Shown: positions 16,349 through 25,758, counted from the first letter of the stretch. The stretch: DNA of 64,000 nucleotides from an uncultured Flavobacteriaceae bacterium (GCA_947488435.1 CANKZG010000001.1:1914308-1978307), one strand, 5' to 3'. Numbers and translations: made by a program. The notes: generated by a model not told the origin, from the sequence alone.

Positions 16349-17554
16349 ATGAAATTTGGAATTATTAAAGAACGCAAAACCCCTCCGGACAGACGCGTTG
16401 TACTTTCCCCAAAGGCCTGTCAAAAAGTCCTTAAGCAACACTCCAAGGCAACCTTAGTCGTAGAGCCTTCCGATATACGGGTATTTCCTGATGCAGAATA
16501 TATTGATGCAGGAATCCCTGTAGCTTCGCTTATGGATAGCTGTGATGTGCTTTTGGGGGTGAAGGAAGTTCCCATTCAAGATTTGATTCCTTATAAAAAA
16601 TATTTTTTCTTTTCGCATACCATAAAAAAACAACCCTATAACCGCGAATTGTTACAAGCCGTATTACAATTGCAAATAGAGCTGTACGATCATGAGGTAA
16701 TTACCGACCCTAAAAACAAACGTTTAGTTGCTTTTGGTCGGTATGCCGGAATCGTAGGAGCGTATAACGGCTTTCGCGCGTATGGCTTAAAGCATGAATT
16801 GTTTGAACTGCCCAAAGCGGAAACTTTGACTGATCAACAAGCTTTGATTGCAACCTTAAAAAAGGTAAAACTTCCACCAATTAAAATTTTACTTACCGGA
16901 AAAGGACGGGTGGGGAATGGAGCACGGGAAATGTTGGTAGGTATGGGTTTAAAAGAGGTAGACGAGGATACCTATTTGGCTGCGGATTTTGAAGTACCTG
17001 TATTCTGTCAAGTCGATGTTTCTTCGTACAATCTAAGGAAGGATGGTGTAAAAGGAAATATGCAGGATTTCTTTAAGAACCCTTCGGAATACAAATCGAA
17101 CTTTATGCGTTTCGCAAAAGTAACAGATTATTATATTGCAGGGCATTTTTATGGAGATGGGGCGCCTTATTTATATACGCGAGAGGATGTAAAACAACCT
17201 GACTTTAAGATCAGTGTTGTAGCTGACGTTAGTTGTGATATTGATGGTCCGGTAGCGACCACATTACGAGCTTCTACCATAGCCGAACCCATTTATGGCT
17301 ATGACCCTAAAACTGAAAAGGAAGTACATTTTAAAGATGACAAGGCTATTGCGGTAATGGCAGTAGATAATCTTCCCTGTGAGTTACCCAGAGATGCTAG
17401 TGTAGGTTTCGGAGATTCTTTTTTGCGTCATGTAATCCCTGCTTTTTTTAACGATGACGCTCATGGGGTTTTGAAACGTGCGCGAATGACAAAAGACGGG
17501 AAGCTTACGCCACGTTACGCATACTTGCAAGACTATGTAGATGAGGTCGATTAG
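16349..17554 (+). CDS. NAD(P)-dependent saccharopine/alanine dehydrogenase-like enzyme
   Basis: A 401-residue protein of the AlaDH/PNT-N superfamily. The N-terminus (KFGIIKERKTPPDRRVVLSPKAC) is the substrate-binding half typical of alanine dehydrogenase, transhydrogenase and saccharopine dehydrogenase. A nucleotide-binding Rossmann motif (KILLTGKGRVGNGA) follows near residue 182. The later VVADVSCDIDGPVATTLRASTIAEPIYGYD segment matches saccharopine dehydrogenase (lysine-forming) homologues better than alanine dehydrogenase. Likely a cytoplasmic oxidoreductase of amino acid metabolism; the exact substrate cannot be assigned from sequence. Monocistronic. Confidence 0.8.
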   Translation: MKFGIIKERKTPPDRRVVLSPKACQKVLKQHSKATLVVEPSDIRVFPDAEYIDAGIPVASLMDSCDVLLGVKEVPIQDLIPYKKYFFFSHTIKKQPYNRELLQAVLQLQIELYDHEVITDPKNKRLVAFGRYAGIVGAYNGFRAYGLKHELFELPKAETLTDQQALIATLKKVKLPPIKILLTGKGRVGNGAREMLVGMGLKEVDEDTYLAADFEVPVFCQVDVSSYNLRKDGVKGNMQDFFKNPSEYKSNFMRFAKVTDYYIAGHFYGDGAPYLYTREDVKQPDFKISVVADVSCDIDGPVATTLRASTIAEPIYGYDPKTEKEVHFKDDKAIAVMAVDNLPCELPRDASVGFGDSFLRHVIPAFFNDDAHGVLKRARMTKDGKLTPRYAYLQDYVDEVD

Positions 17555-17597
17555 ATTTTCGTGATACCGTACATGAATATAACGTATATAGAATGGT

Positions 17598-18713
17598 TTA
17601 CTTTACCTTAATATCCCAATGTATAATGGGGTGTTCTTTCGGAGCAATATAAGCACCTAGCGCCTTTAACTTGAGTTCAAGGGCATCCAGTTTCTTTAAA
17701 GTTTTTACTTGAAGAATTAGAGTTGTTTCAGCAGGAATTTCAAATACTGGTGGATGATGATAGAAGTTATAATCCATCTCATTTTCAAAAAGTAAATCAC
17801 TACTTGTAGTATTCTTTAGTGTTATTTCCAAAATACTTGTATTAGCAATATAATTGACTTTTTGTACAGTAATACCGCTTTGAATAAGGGGTTTTACGAA
17901 TTCAGATTTTCCAATAAAAAGGGAATTGAAAACAGCCACAGTTCTCCCCTTAAATAAGGCTTCTTTAAGACTTTCTTTAGTACGTTCTTTGGCAAAAACC
18001 AAAGTTATTGGCCTTTGATGTCCTTTTTCGCTATAATCCCAATCGATAAGTCCATGAATATCGCTGGTACCCATAATAGTAAGGTTGTGTTTTAATGCTA
18101 AGGCAAAAGATTCTTCGGCATAATCTCCGGTGTTTATAACTTCAATACCATGTAATTCTCCATTTTTTATACGCTCATCTTGAAAATCACTCCAAATGGG
18201 ATTTCCTTTCGGAGCCTGAGCATGCCAAGCAGGATGATTCCAAAAAACAAAAGCACCTTGTTTTTTTGCCATTTCGAAAGAAGTAACAGCGTCTTTAGCA
18301 ACTAAGGCATTAGCATCCGAAATAAATACGGCATTACTATGGCCAATCGGTGCAGCTCGAGTAATTTCTGCACCGCGAATAATTAATAAATCATGCGCTG
18401 CAGCTTCTTTCAATGCAATGGCATAGGATCTGTTTCGATCTGGATGAGGAATATCTTTTTTATGTGGCTGATACTCTAGGTGTTCAGTTAAAGAAATAAC
18501 ATCAAGATTATCCCGTAATGCTTCTTGAACTCGCAAGGTTGGCCATACATCTCCATCCGAAAAAACACTGTGTTGGTGTAAATCGGTTTTTAAGGTAATA
18601 TAACCGTCAATGTCAGGATAATTTAACGTTTTTGAAGCTTTGTGCGAATGCAACTGTCCAAAAACAAATTGGGTCAAAAAAAGAGCAGAAATTAAGAAAC
18701 GTAGTTTTTGCAT
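17598..18713 (-). CDS. Secreted PHP-domain phosphoesterase
   Basis: A 371-residue protein with a signal peptide (LTQFVFGQ). The PHP motifs are clear: DLHQHSVFSDG (metal-binding His/His/Asp), ISLTEHLEY, RGAEITR, FWNHPAW and TSDIHGLIDW. The arrangement is that of the Bacteroidota phosphodiesterases annotated as Sb-PDE family. The C-terminal ~100 residues are a beta domain. Predicted to hydrolyse phosphodiesters or phosphates in the periplasm; the substrate is not known. No operon partner. Confidence 0.85.
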   Translation of the reverse strand: MQKLRFLISALFLTQFVFGQLHSHKASKTLNYPDIDGYITLKTDLHQHSVFSDGDVWPTLRVQEALRDNLDVISLTEHLEYQPHKKDIPHPDRNRSYAIALKEAAAHDLLIIRGAEITRAAPIGHSNAVFISDANALVAKDAVTSFEMAKKQGAFVFWNHPAWHAQAPKGNPIWSDFQDERIKNGELHGIEVINTGDYAEESFALALKHNLTIMGTSDIHGLIDWDYSEKGHQRPITLVFAKERTKESLKEALFKGRTVAVFNSLFIGKSEFVKPLIQSGITVQKVNYIANTSILEITLKNTTSSDLLFENEMDYNFYHHPPVFEIPAETTLILQVKTLKKLDALELKLKALGAYIAPKEHPIIHWDIKVK

Positions 18714-19019
18714 TTTTTAAAGAATAAGATCTAAATGTAAAGGATTATAGAAGTAATTATGTTAAAATATGACTTTGTGATATTATATAATTGTTAATTC
18801 TGTAAATTAAATATAGTGAATAACGAATTGAATGTTATCAAATAAACTGAATAAAACCCCCATAGCCATAAAGATAGGAAGGTCTGGAAAATAGCATATT
18901 TTTCTGGAGGGAATGGCAGCTCATAGTTAATTTTGAACAACTTACCTGAATTTACAAACTGTCCCTTTATACTATTCAAAAATTACTTATCTTGAACTGC
19001 TATTTCTAACTGAAGGCAA
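18714..19019. other. 306-nt gap
   Basis: AT-rich. A 61-codon minus-strand ORF (18794-18979) is present but has no start context or domain to support it. Presumably promoter space for the PHP protein (minus) and the gene at 19020 (plus). Confidence 0.5.
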
Positions 19020-19295
19020 GTGAAGTTCAATTGGATTATCGATCAAGCACGGGGTAATATTACCAAAATGTGTGTGGATTTGGAATATGAATTGCGTCCA
19101 AAAATCGTTCGATTTTTAATGGCTCGTTTGGAACAGGAATGTTCTGGAGATTTTTCTAATTTTTATTTTGATGTAAACATAAAAACAAGGGAGATTCGTA
19201 TTTCAAATAAAACCCCGGAGTCTTTAGCTGCTAAAATTAGATTGGAATTTGAATCTGAGATTAATGATACCTTAAAACTATCTAGAATACGGTAG
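19020..19295 (+). CDS. Small hypothetical protein
   Basis: A 91-residue soluble protein starting at GTG (MKFNWIIDQARGNITKMCVDLEYELRPK). It is predicted alpha/beta with a charged C-terminus. No family recognised. Codon use matches its neighbours, and no gene lies on the other strand, so it is probably real. Confidence 0.6.
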   Translation: MKFNWIIDQARGNITKMCVDLEYELRPKIVRFLMARLEQECSGDFSNFYFDVNIKTREIRISNKTPESLAAKIRLEFESEINDTLKLSRIR

Positions 19296-19312
19296 TCCCC
19301 TCCTCCTTAAAA

Positions 19313-19984
19313 TTATTTTTCAACTTTTTTAATACCAGTGGATTGAAATACAGGTATAGTTAAAAGTATACTTACAATAATCCAAAGAAATCCGCCAAAG
19401 GCAAAAGTCACCAACCAAGTTTTCATATAAAAAATACTTTCCCAAAATTGAACTAGTATTATATTCGGTTTGGTGAAAACATCCCAAGAATTAAAGCGTA
19501 AAAATCGTCCTAAATAAATACCATAACCACTTAAAAAACAACTTATAAATAGGAAAGTATTGGCAATTTTATCATTCCATCTATCACATATAATGCTATA
19601 AATATCTAATAAGGATAGTAATCCTACCAAAAGACCATTTAAAGCAAAAACAAATACTAGGAATAGATCGAGCCATAGTATTGTGGATCTTCCATTATGC
19701 AGATGTATCAGATCAGTTATGATATAAGGGCTATTGGGTAGAAACAACAACCAACTTGCCAAAATACAATAAAAAAAAGTGCGTCTTTTTTGTAATTGAG
19801 GAACATTTACAAGGTATTGACTAAACATATAGGGTACAGTAGCCAAGAATAAATTCCAGATTAAGAAACTAAAAAATAAACTTTTCGTCAAATAGATCCG
19901 AGTGACAAATAATGATAATGCAAAAGCATAAGATAATAGCAGCAACCGATAAGGGTAGATTTGTGTGTAAAATATAGTTTTCAT
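19313..19984 (-). CDS. DUF1361 membrane protein
   Basis: A 223-residue integral membrane protein with about six helices. The segment WLLFLPNSPYIITDLIHLHN is the hallmark of the DUF1361 family. Its start overlaps the stop of the preceding gene by 4 nt, so it is the last gene of the minus-strand run that begins at 23134. Function unknown. Confidence 0.85.
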   Translation of the reverse strand: MKTIFYTQIYPYRLLLLSYAFALSLFVTRIYLTKSLFFSFLIWNLFLATVPYMFSQYLVNVPQLQKRRTFFYCILASWLLFLPNSPYIITDLIHLHNGRSTILWLDLFLVFVFALNGLLVGLLSLLDIYSIICDRWNDKIANTFLFISCFLSGYGIYLGRFLRFNSWDVFTKPNIILVQFWESIFYMKTWLVTFAFGGFLWIIVSILLTIPVFQSTGIKKVEK

Positions 19985-20277
19985 AAATCAAATAAATAAA
20001 GGTAAAACCCTGTTATAGGTAGGTTAAGAATGATGAGAAATAGCGTGTAAAAATGTTCCTTATAATCCTTATAATGCAACAATCCATTGATAAGGAGTAC
20101 CAATAACATGAAACTGTTTAGCATAAAAGCGAGAAGTACAAACCAAATACCAATTCCCAAAAGAAAATCGAATGGTTTCAACCAATACCCCACAAATAAT
20201 AAAGTTCCAATGCTAAAACAAACCGCAGCAATGATAACTGCTATTCGATTAATCCGATGCTTAAATAACGCTAACAT
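19981..20277 (-). CDS. Small membrane protein
   Basis: A 98-residue protein with three predicted transmembrane helices and a short loop KDYKEHF between the second and third. It overlaps the DUF1361 gene by 4 nt and starts one base after the stop of the DUF4173-like gene. Function unknown. Confidence 0.75.
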   Translation of the reverse strand: MLALFKHRINRIAVIIAAVCFSIGTLLFVGYWLKPFDFLLGIGIWFVLLAFMLNSFMLLVLLINGLLHYKDYKEHFYTLFLIILNLPITGFYLYLFDL

Positions 20278-20278
20278 T

Positions 20279-21673
20279 TTATAATGAAGCTTTAAGTTTT
20301 GCGTAGGTATATTCCTGCCATAAGAGCGTATCGGCTTTTTTGAGATAACGATTGTGTTTTATCCGAATATCCTGTTGCTGTTGGTGGGATAAAAATTTCG
20401 GATTTTGTTGCAAATATTGGTATAACTGTGTACTATTAGAATCCCCTAAGTCAATAAGATAGGATAGGTCCGCTGAAGGGATATAATTGAGATTGTAATG
20501 GGTAATAAACCGATCCCAGGGAACAGCACTACAAAGTACCAATAAACTAAATAATGCAAGGGCATTGGTTCGCCATAAATACCAAATATTTCGTATTTGT
20601 GTTACCTTCCAATATGTGGTAATTAAACCAATAAACGTGAGCATGAGATATATAAAAACACCTATGCGCTTGTACGTAAGCCCCAAGGCATTTACGTAAA
20701 CAAAATTCTTATAGTAAGTGAAGATGATCAATAGAATGTTTAATCCAATCCATAGATAGGTAAGACGTCTTAGGTTCTTATTTTCCTTGAAAAAATTGAG
20801 GTTTCCTCTAAAAAAGTAAAGCACCAAGCTAATAGCACAAATGATCGAGAAGAGCAAAGCATAAATACCATTATGAACGGATTTGGAATAAGAAGCATTG
20901 CCGGTAATATTTGGATCTAATAAATATAGAAAATCGGTGATCAGAAAAAAGATCAAGACCAAATTGAGTGTCATAAAAATCATAGTACCTACGGTGTGTT
21001 CATTGGAAAGTTTTTTTAATAGAAAAGTGTTAAAAGGTAGTTTTGGTACGGAAAGCTTATTCCCAATGGCTAAATCGGCATTAATAAGCTCCTTAATGGC
21101 ATAAGGTTTTAAAATGTGTTTAAAAATGAAAAACCCTAAAAGCGTAAACAACAACCATGGAATGCGAATAAAACTCAGATCGATTCGGGTTATAAGATCT
21201 TGAAAGATAGGATTTGCATTGTTGTATAAGAGCACAAAAAGTAACACGAAAAGACTACTTATTAAGATTCCTTTGCCATACAATAAAAATTTGGCATTGT
21301 ATTTTTTCGAGGGTTTTTCTTTTACATAGTTAGGATCTACCCATTGCGAAAAAGAAGCAGTTAGCATATTTAGTATGCCCAATAGTCCAGAAACATATAT
21401 CGCGGTTTTAGGTGCAATAGATTTTCCCACAAGAATTAAAAAAGTTATGAAATAGATAAAGATGTTTAAGACTGAGGGTTCCATAAAAACCATAAATGCA
21501 GTGAATAGATGTGCAAAATGATAGGAAAGGGGAAAAGAGCGACGTGCTTTTTCAAAAGCTAGAAATACGGTAATAAGTATAGCAATAATTAAAATATTAA
21601 GTCCTAGCTGTTGTCCGTAAAAAAGGATGCTAAAAATAATGGCTGCGATTAAAGATTGTAGATATATTTTCAT
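20279..21673 (-). CDS. DUF4153/DUF4173-family membrane protein
   Basis: A 464-residue protein with about 11 transmembrane helices. The phrase ALGLTYKRIGVFIYLMLTFIGL and the preceding SVHNGIYALLFSII segment are typical of DUF4153/DUF4173. The C-terminal ~70 residues are soluble and Gln/Leu-rich. It is two nucleotides after the Coq4-like gene and in the same operon. Function unknown. Confidence 0.8.
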   Translation of the reverse strand: MKIYLQSLIAAIIFSILFYGQQLGLNILIIAILITVFLAFEKARRSFPLSYHFAHLFTAFMVFMEPSVLNIFIYFITFLILVGKSIAPKTAIYVSGLLGILNMLTASFSQWVDPNYVKEKPSKKYNAKFLLYGKGILISSLFVLLFVLLYNNANPIFQDLITRIDLSFIRIPWLLFTLLGFFIFKHILKPYAIKELINADLAIGNKLSVPKLPFNTFLLKKLSNEHTVGTMIFMTLNLVLIFFLITDFLYLLDPNITGNASYSKSVHNGIYALLFSIICAISLVLYFFRGNLNFFKENKNLRRLTYLWIGLNILLIIFTYYKNFVYVNALGLTYKRIGVFIYLMLTFIGLITTYWKVTQIRNIWYLWRTNALALFSLLVLCSAVPWDRFITHYNLNYIPSADLSYLIDLGDSNSTQLYQYLQQNPKFLSHQQQQDIRIKHNRYLKKADTLLWQEYTYAKLKASL

Positions 21674-21675
21674 GA

Positions 21676-22131
21676 TTAATGAATTAAAAAAGTGGTTTTA
21701 AAACGTGAAATTGATTGTTGTAAGAGTTTTGAAAAATCCAATTGATGAAAGGGCAGTGCTTTTTTTCCCTTTTTAAAAGTGCTGCTGAAGTACCTGATGT
21801 AATCGGGATAAAGTAGTGTTCCTAGTAAAATAACTGCGTAACCGTATATACTTCGTTTTCCATTTCCCAGTAGATAGTATTGCATGCCTATTTCTTCGGG
21901 AACCGATATTCCAGTTTCGGTTAATACATGAAAAACATCATGATTTTCAAGTTTAGGTTGCAACTCAAAACGATACTTTAGTAAAAAACAACCCAAATGA
22001 AAACCCAGACTGGTGTTAGGGTATGTGATTAATTCGGATGCAGATACCGTCCAAGGGACGCTTTTTTTTATAAAGCGTTGATAAGGAAGCTTACTCCCTT
22101 CGTATAAGTATTCCATAATGATATCTCTCAT
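21676..22131 (-). CDS. Coq4-like protein
   Basis: A 151-residue protein with the Coq4 metal motif H-D-x-x-H-(x11)-E: His64, Asp65, His68 and Glu80 (HDVFHVLTETGISVPEE). It continues with EIGMQYYLLGNGKRS, another Coq4-like stretch. Coq4 proteins act in ubiquinone biosynthesis, but Flavobacteriaceae normally use menaquinone, so the role here is probably different. An internal ATG at 22116 is an alternative start. A palindromic operator lies at 22140-22158, just before the start codon. Confidence 0.75.
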   Translation of the reverse strand: MRDIIMEYLYEGSKLPYQRFIKKSVPWTVSASELITYPNTSLGFHLGCFLLKYRFELQPKLENHDVFHVLTETGISVPEEIGMQYYLLGNGKRSIYGYAVILLGTLLYPDYIRYFSSTFKKGKKALPFHQLDFSKLLQQSISRFKTTFLIH

Positions 22132-22139
22132 ATTAAAAG

Positions 22140-22158
22140 TACTTTGTAATTCAAAGTA
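22140..22158 (-). promoter_or_regulatory. Operator TACTTTG-N5-CAAAGTA before Coq4-like gene
   Basis: A perfect 7-5-7 inverted repeat, 8 nt upstream of the ATG at 22131. The left arm, read on the minus strand as TTACTTTG, also resembles the -7 box, so a protein bound here would block RNA polymerase. The same repeat occurs at 23143-23161. Confidence 0.6.
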
Positions 22159-22175
22159 AATAGATAAATAAAAAA

Positions 22176-22466
22176 CTACTGTTTTAATAATTTTTCCAAA
22201 GCGTCAATGTGTTTTTTAAATGCTGCTTTCCCCAGTGGAGTAGCGCTGTATTTTGTATTTGGCTTTCGTCCAATAAATTGTTTTTCCACCACGATATAAT
22301 TTTCTTTTTCTAGGGCTTTTGCGTGGCTGGCAAGATTTCCATCTGTGGCTCCTAAGAGCTCTTTTAACCGATTAAAATCGGCATAGTCATTTACCATGAG
22401 TATCGACATAATGCCCAAGCGAATGCGGTGATCGAAAGCCTTATTTATGTTCGTTATAATACTCAT
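22176..22466 (-). CDS. Winged-helix transcriptional regulator
   Basis: A 96-residue single-domain regulator of the winged-helix DNA-binding family (PF13601-type): FDHRIRLGIMSILMVNDYADFNRLKELLGATDGNLASHAKALEKENYIVVEKQFIGRKPNTKYSATPLG. The helix LGATDGNLASHAKALE is the recognition helix, and the wing carries GRKPNTKY. The ATG at 22466 fits better than the TTG at 22490. Located between two genes that carry the same operator, it is their likely repressor; effector unknown. Confidence 0.88.
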   Translation of the reverse strand: MSIITNINKAFDHRIRLGIMSILMVNDYADFNRLKELLGATDGNLASHAKALEKENYIVVEKQFIGRKPNTKYSATPLGKAAFKKHIDALEKLLKQ

Positions 22467-22498
22467 GTGTACAATGCTTGCTTTCTTCAAATGGATTA

Positions 22499-23134
22499 TT
22501 ACACTCTATCGTATTTAAAATACATCAAAGCTCCATAAAAAATATGGAATATGCCGAAACCTAGTGCCCAAAAATAAAGACCATATCCAATAAACTGCGT
22601 GCTAATTAGACCGATAATAATATTGGAAATACCCAAATACCTAACATCTCCCAAAGTATATTTACTGGCATTCAAACACGCTAAACCATAGAAAATTAGG
22701 GTTGCTGGTGCTACCAGGCCATACATGTCTTGCTGCAGTAAGGCAATGCTAAAAACACCTCCCGCAAATAGCGGAATAAAAAAATTAATGACCAATCTTT
22801 TACTAGAGTCGTCCCACATCTTATCACCCACTTTTTTTGCTTTTCTAGCAGAAAGTAAAATACCGGTTGCAATAGCCAACAGAATAACGCCCATAGCTAT
22901 TAAAAACAGATTGTATATATAATCTGTTTCAATTTTCACGGAGCTACTTCCAAAAACATCGGTATAATCTACAGCTATAATTTCCTGTAATTTTCGGTGC
23001 GCCAACCAAGCACCAATAAGTGCATATATCCCAGCTAAAACGCCAGATAACCCACTTAAGGAGATAAAACGCGAGGATTTTCGCATCATATCTTTAATTT
23101 CAGAAATGTCTTCGAGATACTTTTTTGATTCCAT
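22499..23134 (-). CDS. Membrane protein of the regulator operon
   Basis: A 211-residue protein with a short cytoplasmic start (MESKKYLEDISEIKDMMRKSSRF) and six transmembrane helices. The ATG at 23134 was preferred over the upstream TTG because it follows the operator directly. It ends 32 nt before the winged-helix gene. The pair membrane protein plus winged-helix regulator is common in Flavobacteriaceae. Function unknown. Confidence 0.75.
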   Translation of the reverse strand: MESKKYLEDISEIKDMMRKSSRFISLSGLSGVLAGIYALIGAWLAHRKLQEIIAVDYTDVFGSSSVKIETDYIYNLFLIAMGVILLAIATGILLSARKAKKVGDKMWDDSSKRLVINFFIPLFAGGVFSIALLQQDMYGLVAPATLIFYGLACLNASKYTLGDVRYLGISNIIIGLISTQFIGYGLYFWALGFGIFHIFYGALMYFKYDRV

Positions 23135-23142
23135 ATTTAAAG

Positions 23143-23161
23143 TACTTTGAAATACAAAGTA
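23143..23161 (-). promoter_or_regulatory. Operator TACTTTG-N5-CAAAGTA before the membrane-protein gene
   Basis: A perfect 7-5-7 inverted repeat, 8 nt before the ATG at 23134, the same distance as its twin before 22131. It heads the operon that contains the winged-helix regulator, consistent with autoregulation. Confidence 0.6.
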
Positions 23162-23217
23162 AATATATATTCTGAAATTAAGCAACTTTTTCGAACATTC
23201 TTTTTTAATTTTAAAAA

Positions 23218-23574
23218 GTGAATCCTGCCGAAGCCTACATTTTAAATAAACCAGAACCGTATCGAGCGATACTTTTACATTTACAATCGGTGATAGAACA
23301 TACCGTTCCCGAAGTAGATTTAAAATTTAAATATAAAATACCTTTTTATTACCTCTCCGGAAAACCATACTGTTATCTCAATCAAACTAAAAACTATGTG
23401 GACGTTGGGTTTTGGAATGCCGCGCACCTTAGCGTTTATACAGAACACTTGGTTAGCGATGGGCGAAAAGTAATGAAATCACTTCGCTATCGTAGTTTAG
23501 AAGAAATAAACAATGCTATTTTAATAGCAGTACTTAAAGATGCCTATGCTGTAAAGCATAAGAAGTTTTATTAA
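23218..23574 (+). CDS. DUF1801-domain protein
   Basis: A 118-residue soluble protein starting at GTG. The segments NPAEAYILNKPEPYRAIL, IPFYYLSGKPYCYLN and YVDVGFWNAAHL match the DUF1801/YdhG-like fold. Function of the family is not established. Stands alone between two minus-strand genes. Confidence 0.8.
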   Translation: MNPAEAYILNKPEPYRAILLHLQSVIEHTVPEVDLKFKYKIPFYYLSGKPYCYLNQTKNYVDVGFWNAAHLSVYTEHLVSDGRKVMKSLRYRSLEEINNAILIAVLKDAYAVKHKKFY

Positions 23575-23576
23575 AA

Positions 23577-25544
23577 CTATTTTTTCTTTAGTACAATTAT
23601 CGAGTTTTTTTGAACTTCTACAACTTCATTAAACAACTGTTTAAGACCTTCATAAAAAGGAGCAGGGTACTGCGTTCGATTCAGCGATAGATTAAAATTT
23701 AGTGCGATTTGATTCTGCTGTTGAGTGCAACTAAAAATAAGGCGTCCCGAATTTTCAGGTAAACTAATAGCCTTTTGTTTGGGTATTTGTGTTATCTCAT
23801 AGTTTTTAGGCACCGCAATGGTCATACGGTATTTATAAGCACGTTGGTAACCAAAGTCAATAGGATAATTACGTTCGCTTAACACAAAGGGATTTTCGCG
23901 GAAAAATTTTATTAGAAAAGGATTCAGATAGATGGTTTCCTGATCCAACAAATCTGCTATTTCAAATTCAAAGCGTTCCAAAGTTTTCTCATCAGAACTT
24001 TTTGAAGTTTGGAACTTATAAGTGTTTAAAACAAAGGCATCTCCCAAAAGCTCCTCTTTTTTCGTGAGATATTCTTCCTCGGAAACGGCGGCAATAGTTT
24101 TTCTACGACTAAGGGCATCATAACCAAGTCTTGTTTCACTAATAATTCCAAAGCCCTTTCCAGTGGTTTCATCGAAATCCAATTTTATCGCCGTGATTAC
24201 CTGATTTTTTGCGTATGCTTTTATGTCATACCAAGAACTTTCATTTTTAAAGTCCATAACACGTCCATAATAGTTTAAACAACGAAAAGGTAACATTCCA
24301 AAAGGCATGAACTTATCTGTAGCATCCAAAAGATAATCCTTGCCGTCAATTTCAACCTTTGCAACAATGTAATTGAAATCACTCATTACAGGATGATTTT
24401 GTTTGGGTAAACCATTTTTTCTTGTGGAAAGTAAAACAAGATTTGTTTTAACGTTTGCGGCATTCAGGAGGTTGATAAGCGACATGTTTATTTCTCCAAC
24501 ATTACCACTCTTGTTCTCAAAAGCCTCCTTAACACTATTGTTGGTATAGATACTGTATTTTCCATTCCAATTGTAATGTCCCTTTACAAAAGCGTAAATA
24601 TTTTTCGCTTTTATAAAGGGGTCCTTATTGTCAAAGAGGGCAAGCGGAACATTTTTTTCAAAAAATCCTTTTTTAGTCAATTGACGTCCAATGTCTCGAT
24701 CCGTTTTAAATTCGTGATCCACATCCTTCCAAGTTTTGGTGTACCGTTCACGAGTGCCGTCCAAGTTGTGAAGTTCAGACATTTCAAAATCTAAATGAGA
24801 AATATAGTTTGATGCGGCCAACATATAATCTTCTTCCGTCTTAAACGCCGGGATATCTTTCATTACATATTTCAATACTTCACAATCGGCAGGATTGTTA
24901 TATCCCGGAACATCAAAACAAGCTTTTTTTATTGTAGCATTGTTAACAGCTAATTGCAATGTCCCTGTTAAGGTTCTATTGTACTTATAGTTAGCTGGGA
25001 TTTTGGCATTAAATTCACTGTACATTTTAGGAATATCTGATTGGAAGTACCAACCATTAAAATTAAAGATAAAGGGAGACTCAATACGATAGGTATATTC
25101 TAAAATACTGCCCACTTTAATATTGGGTAAGGTGAATTTTTTTTCGGACCATCGATCCGTGATATCAGAATCAAAAATATCTTTTGCCGCAAGATAAGTT
25201 TGTGCGCCACCATTATGAGTTACAGCTTTAATATTCTTAACAGTTTCGGTAACTTTATCATTATGATAGTAGGGAATGTTAATCGTTCCGTGTCGATATC
25301 CTTCTTGTTTTAAAATCTTAATCTTAACCCGATACTCTTTTACCAAGCGAATACGATCGGCGATAATTGCAAAAAAATTATTCCCTTTTTCATACATCAC
25401 CACCGCATTAGCAGTAGAATCTTTTTCATAAGTGATAAATTCACGTTCTTCGGTACTAATCTTCCCAAATGGGATTTCACGTTGCGCATGTCCAAGTGTA
25501 AAAGTAAAAAAGGTAACGAAGAGAAGGCTATATTTAAATTGCAT
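23577..25544 (-). CDS. DUF3857-domain secreted protein with transglutaminase-like region
   Basis: A 655-residue protein with a signal peptide (FFTFTLGHAQ); the ATG at 25544 gives this signal, while the longer frame from 25604 would bury it. The N-terminal third is DUF3857 (GSILEYTYRIESPFIFNFNGWYFQSDIPKMYSEF). The middle has a transglutaminase-like fold (NKSGNVGEINMSLINLLNAAN, then LLDATDKFMPFGMLP), in which the usual catalytic Cys is replaced by Gly-Glu. It is therefore probably non-catalytic and outer-membrane or periplasmic. Common in Bacteroidota. Confidence 0.85.
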   Translation of the reverse strand: MQFKYSLLFVTFFTFTLGHAQREIPFGKISTEEREFITYEKDSTANAVVMYEKGNNFFAIIADRIRLVKEYRVKIKILKQEGYRHGTINIPYYHNDKVTETVKNIKAVTHNGGAQTYLAAKDIFDSDITDRWSEKKFTLPNIKVGSILEYTYRIESPFIFNFNGWYFQSDIPKMYSEFNAKIPANYKYNRTLTGTLQLAVNNATIKKACFDVPGYNNPADCEVLKYVMKDIPAFKTEEDYMLAASNYISHLDFEMSELHNLDGTRERYTKTWKDVDHEFKTDRDIGRQLTKKGFFEKNVPLALFDNKDPFIKAKNIYAFVKGHYNWNGKYSIYTNNSVKEAFENKSGNVGEINMSLINLLNAANVKTNLVLLSTRKNGLPKQNHPVMSDFNYIVAKVEIDGKDYLLDATDKFMPFGMLPFRCLNYYGRVMDFKNESSWYDIKAYAKNQVITAIKLDFDETTGKGFGIISETRLGYDALSRRKTIAAVSEEEYLTKKEELLGDAFVLNTYKFQTSKSSDEKTLERFEFEIADLLDQETIYLNPFLIKFFRENPFVLSERNYPIDFGYQRAYKYRMTIAVPKNYEITQIPKQKAISLPENSGRLIFSCTQQQNQIALNFNLSLNRTQYPAPFYEGLKQLFNEVVEVQKNSIIVLKKK

Positions 25545-25758
25545 AAGGGATAGAAAAGATTGATATATCAACAACAAAAAAAAGAAAATAGTATAGAAAT
25601 CCAAGGATTTGAACTAAAAGCTTTAGAAATTCTTCGTTACGCAAAATGTAAAGATCTAAAAATAAATCACAAAATATAGTCGGTTCGTTCTTCGTATTTG
25701 ATATTTAAGAACAAGGCGTTAACTTTAACCAAAAGTTTTGCTAACCTGAATTACAACG

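Noticed and set aside
18794-18979. Minus-strand 61-codon ORF
   Set aside because: No family, no start context and AT-rich surroundings; it could be chance. Kept only as part of the gap note.
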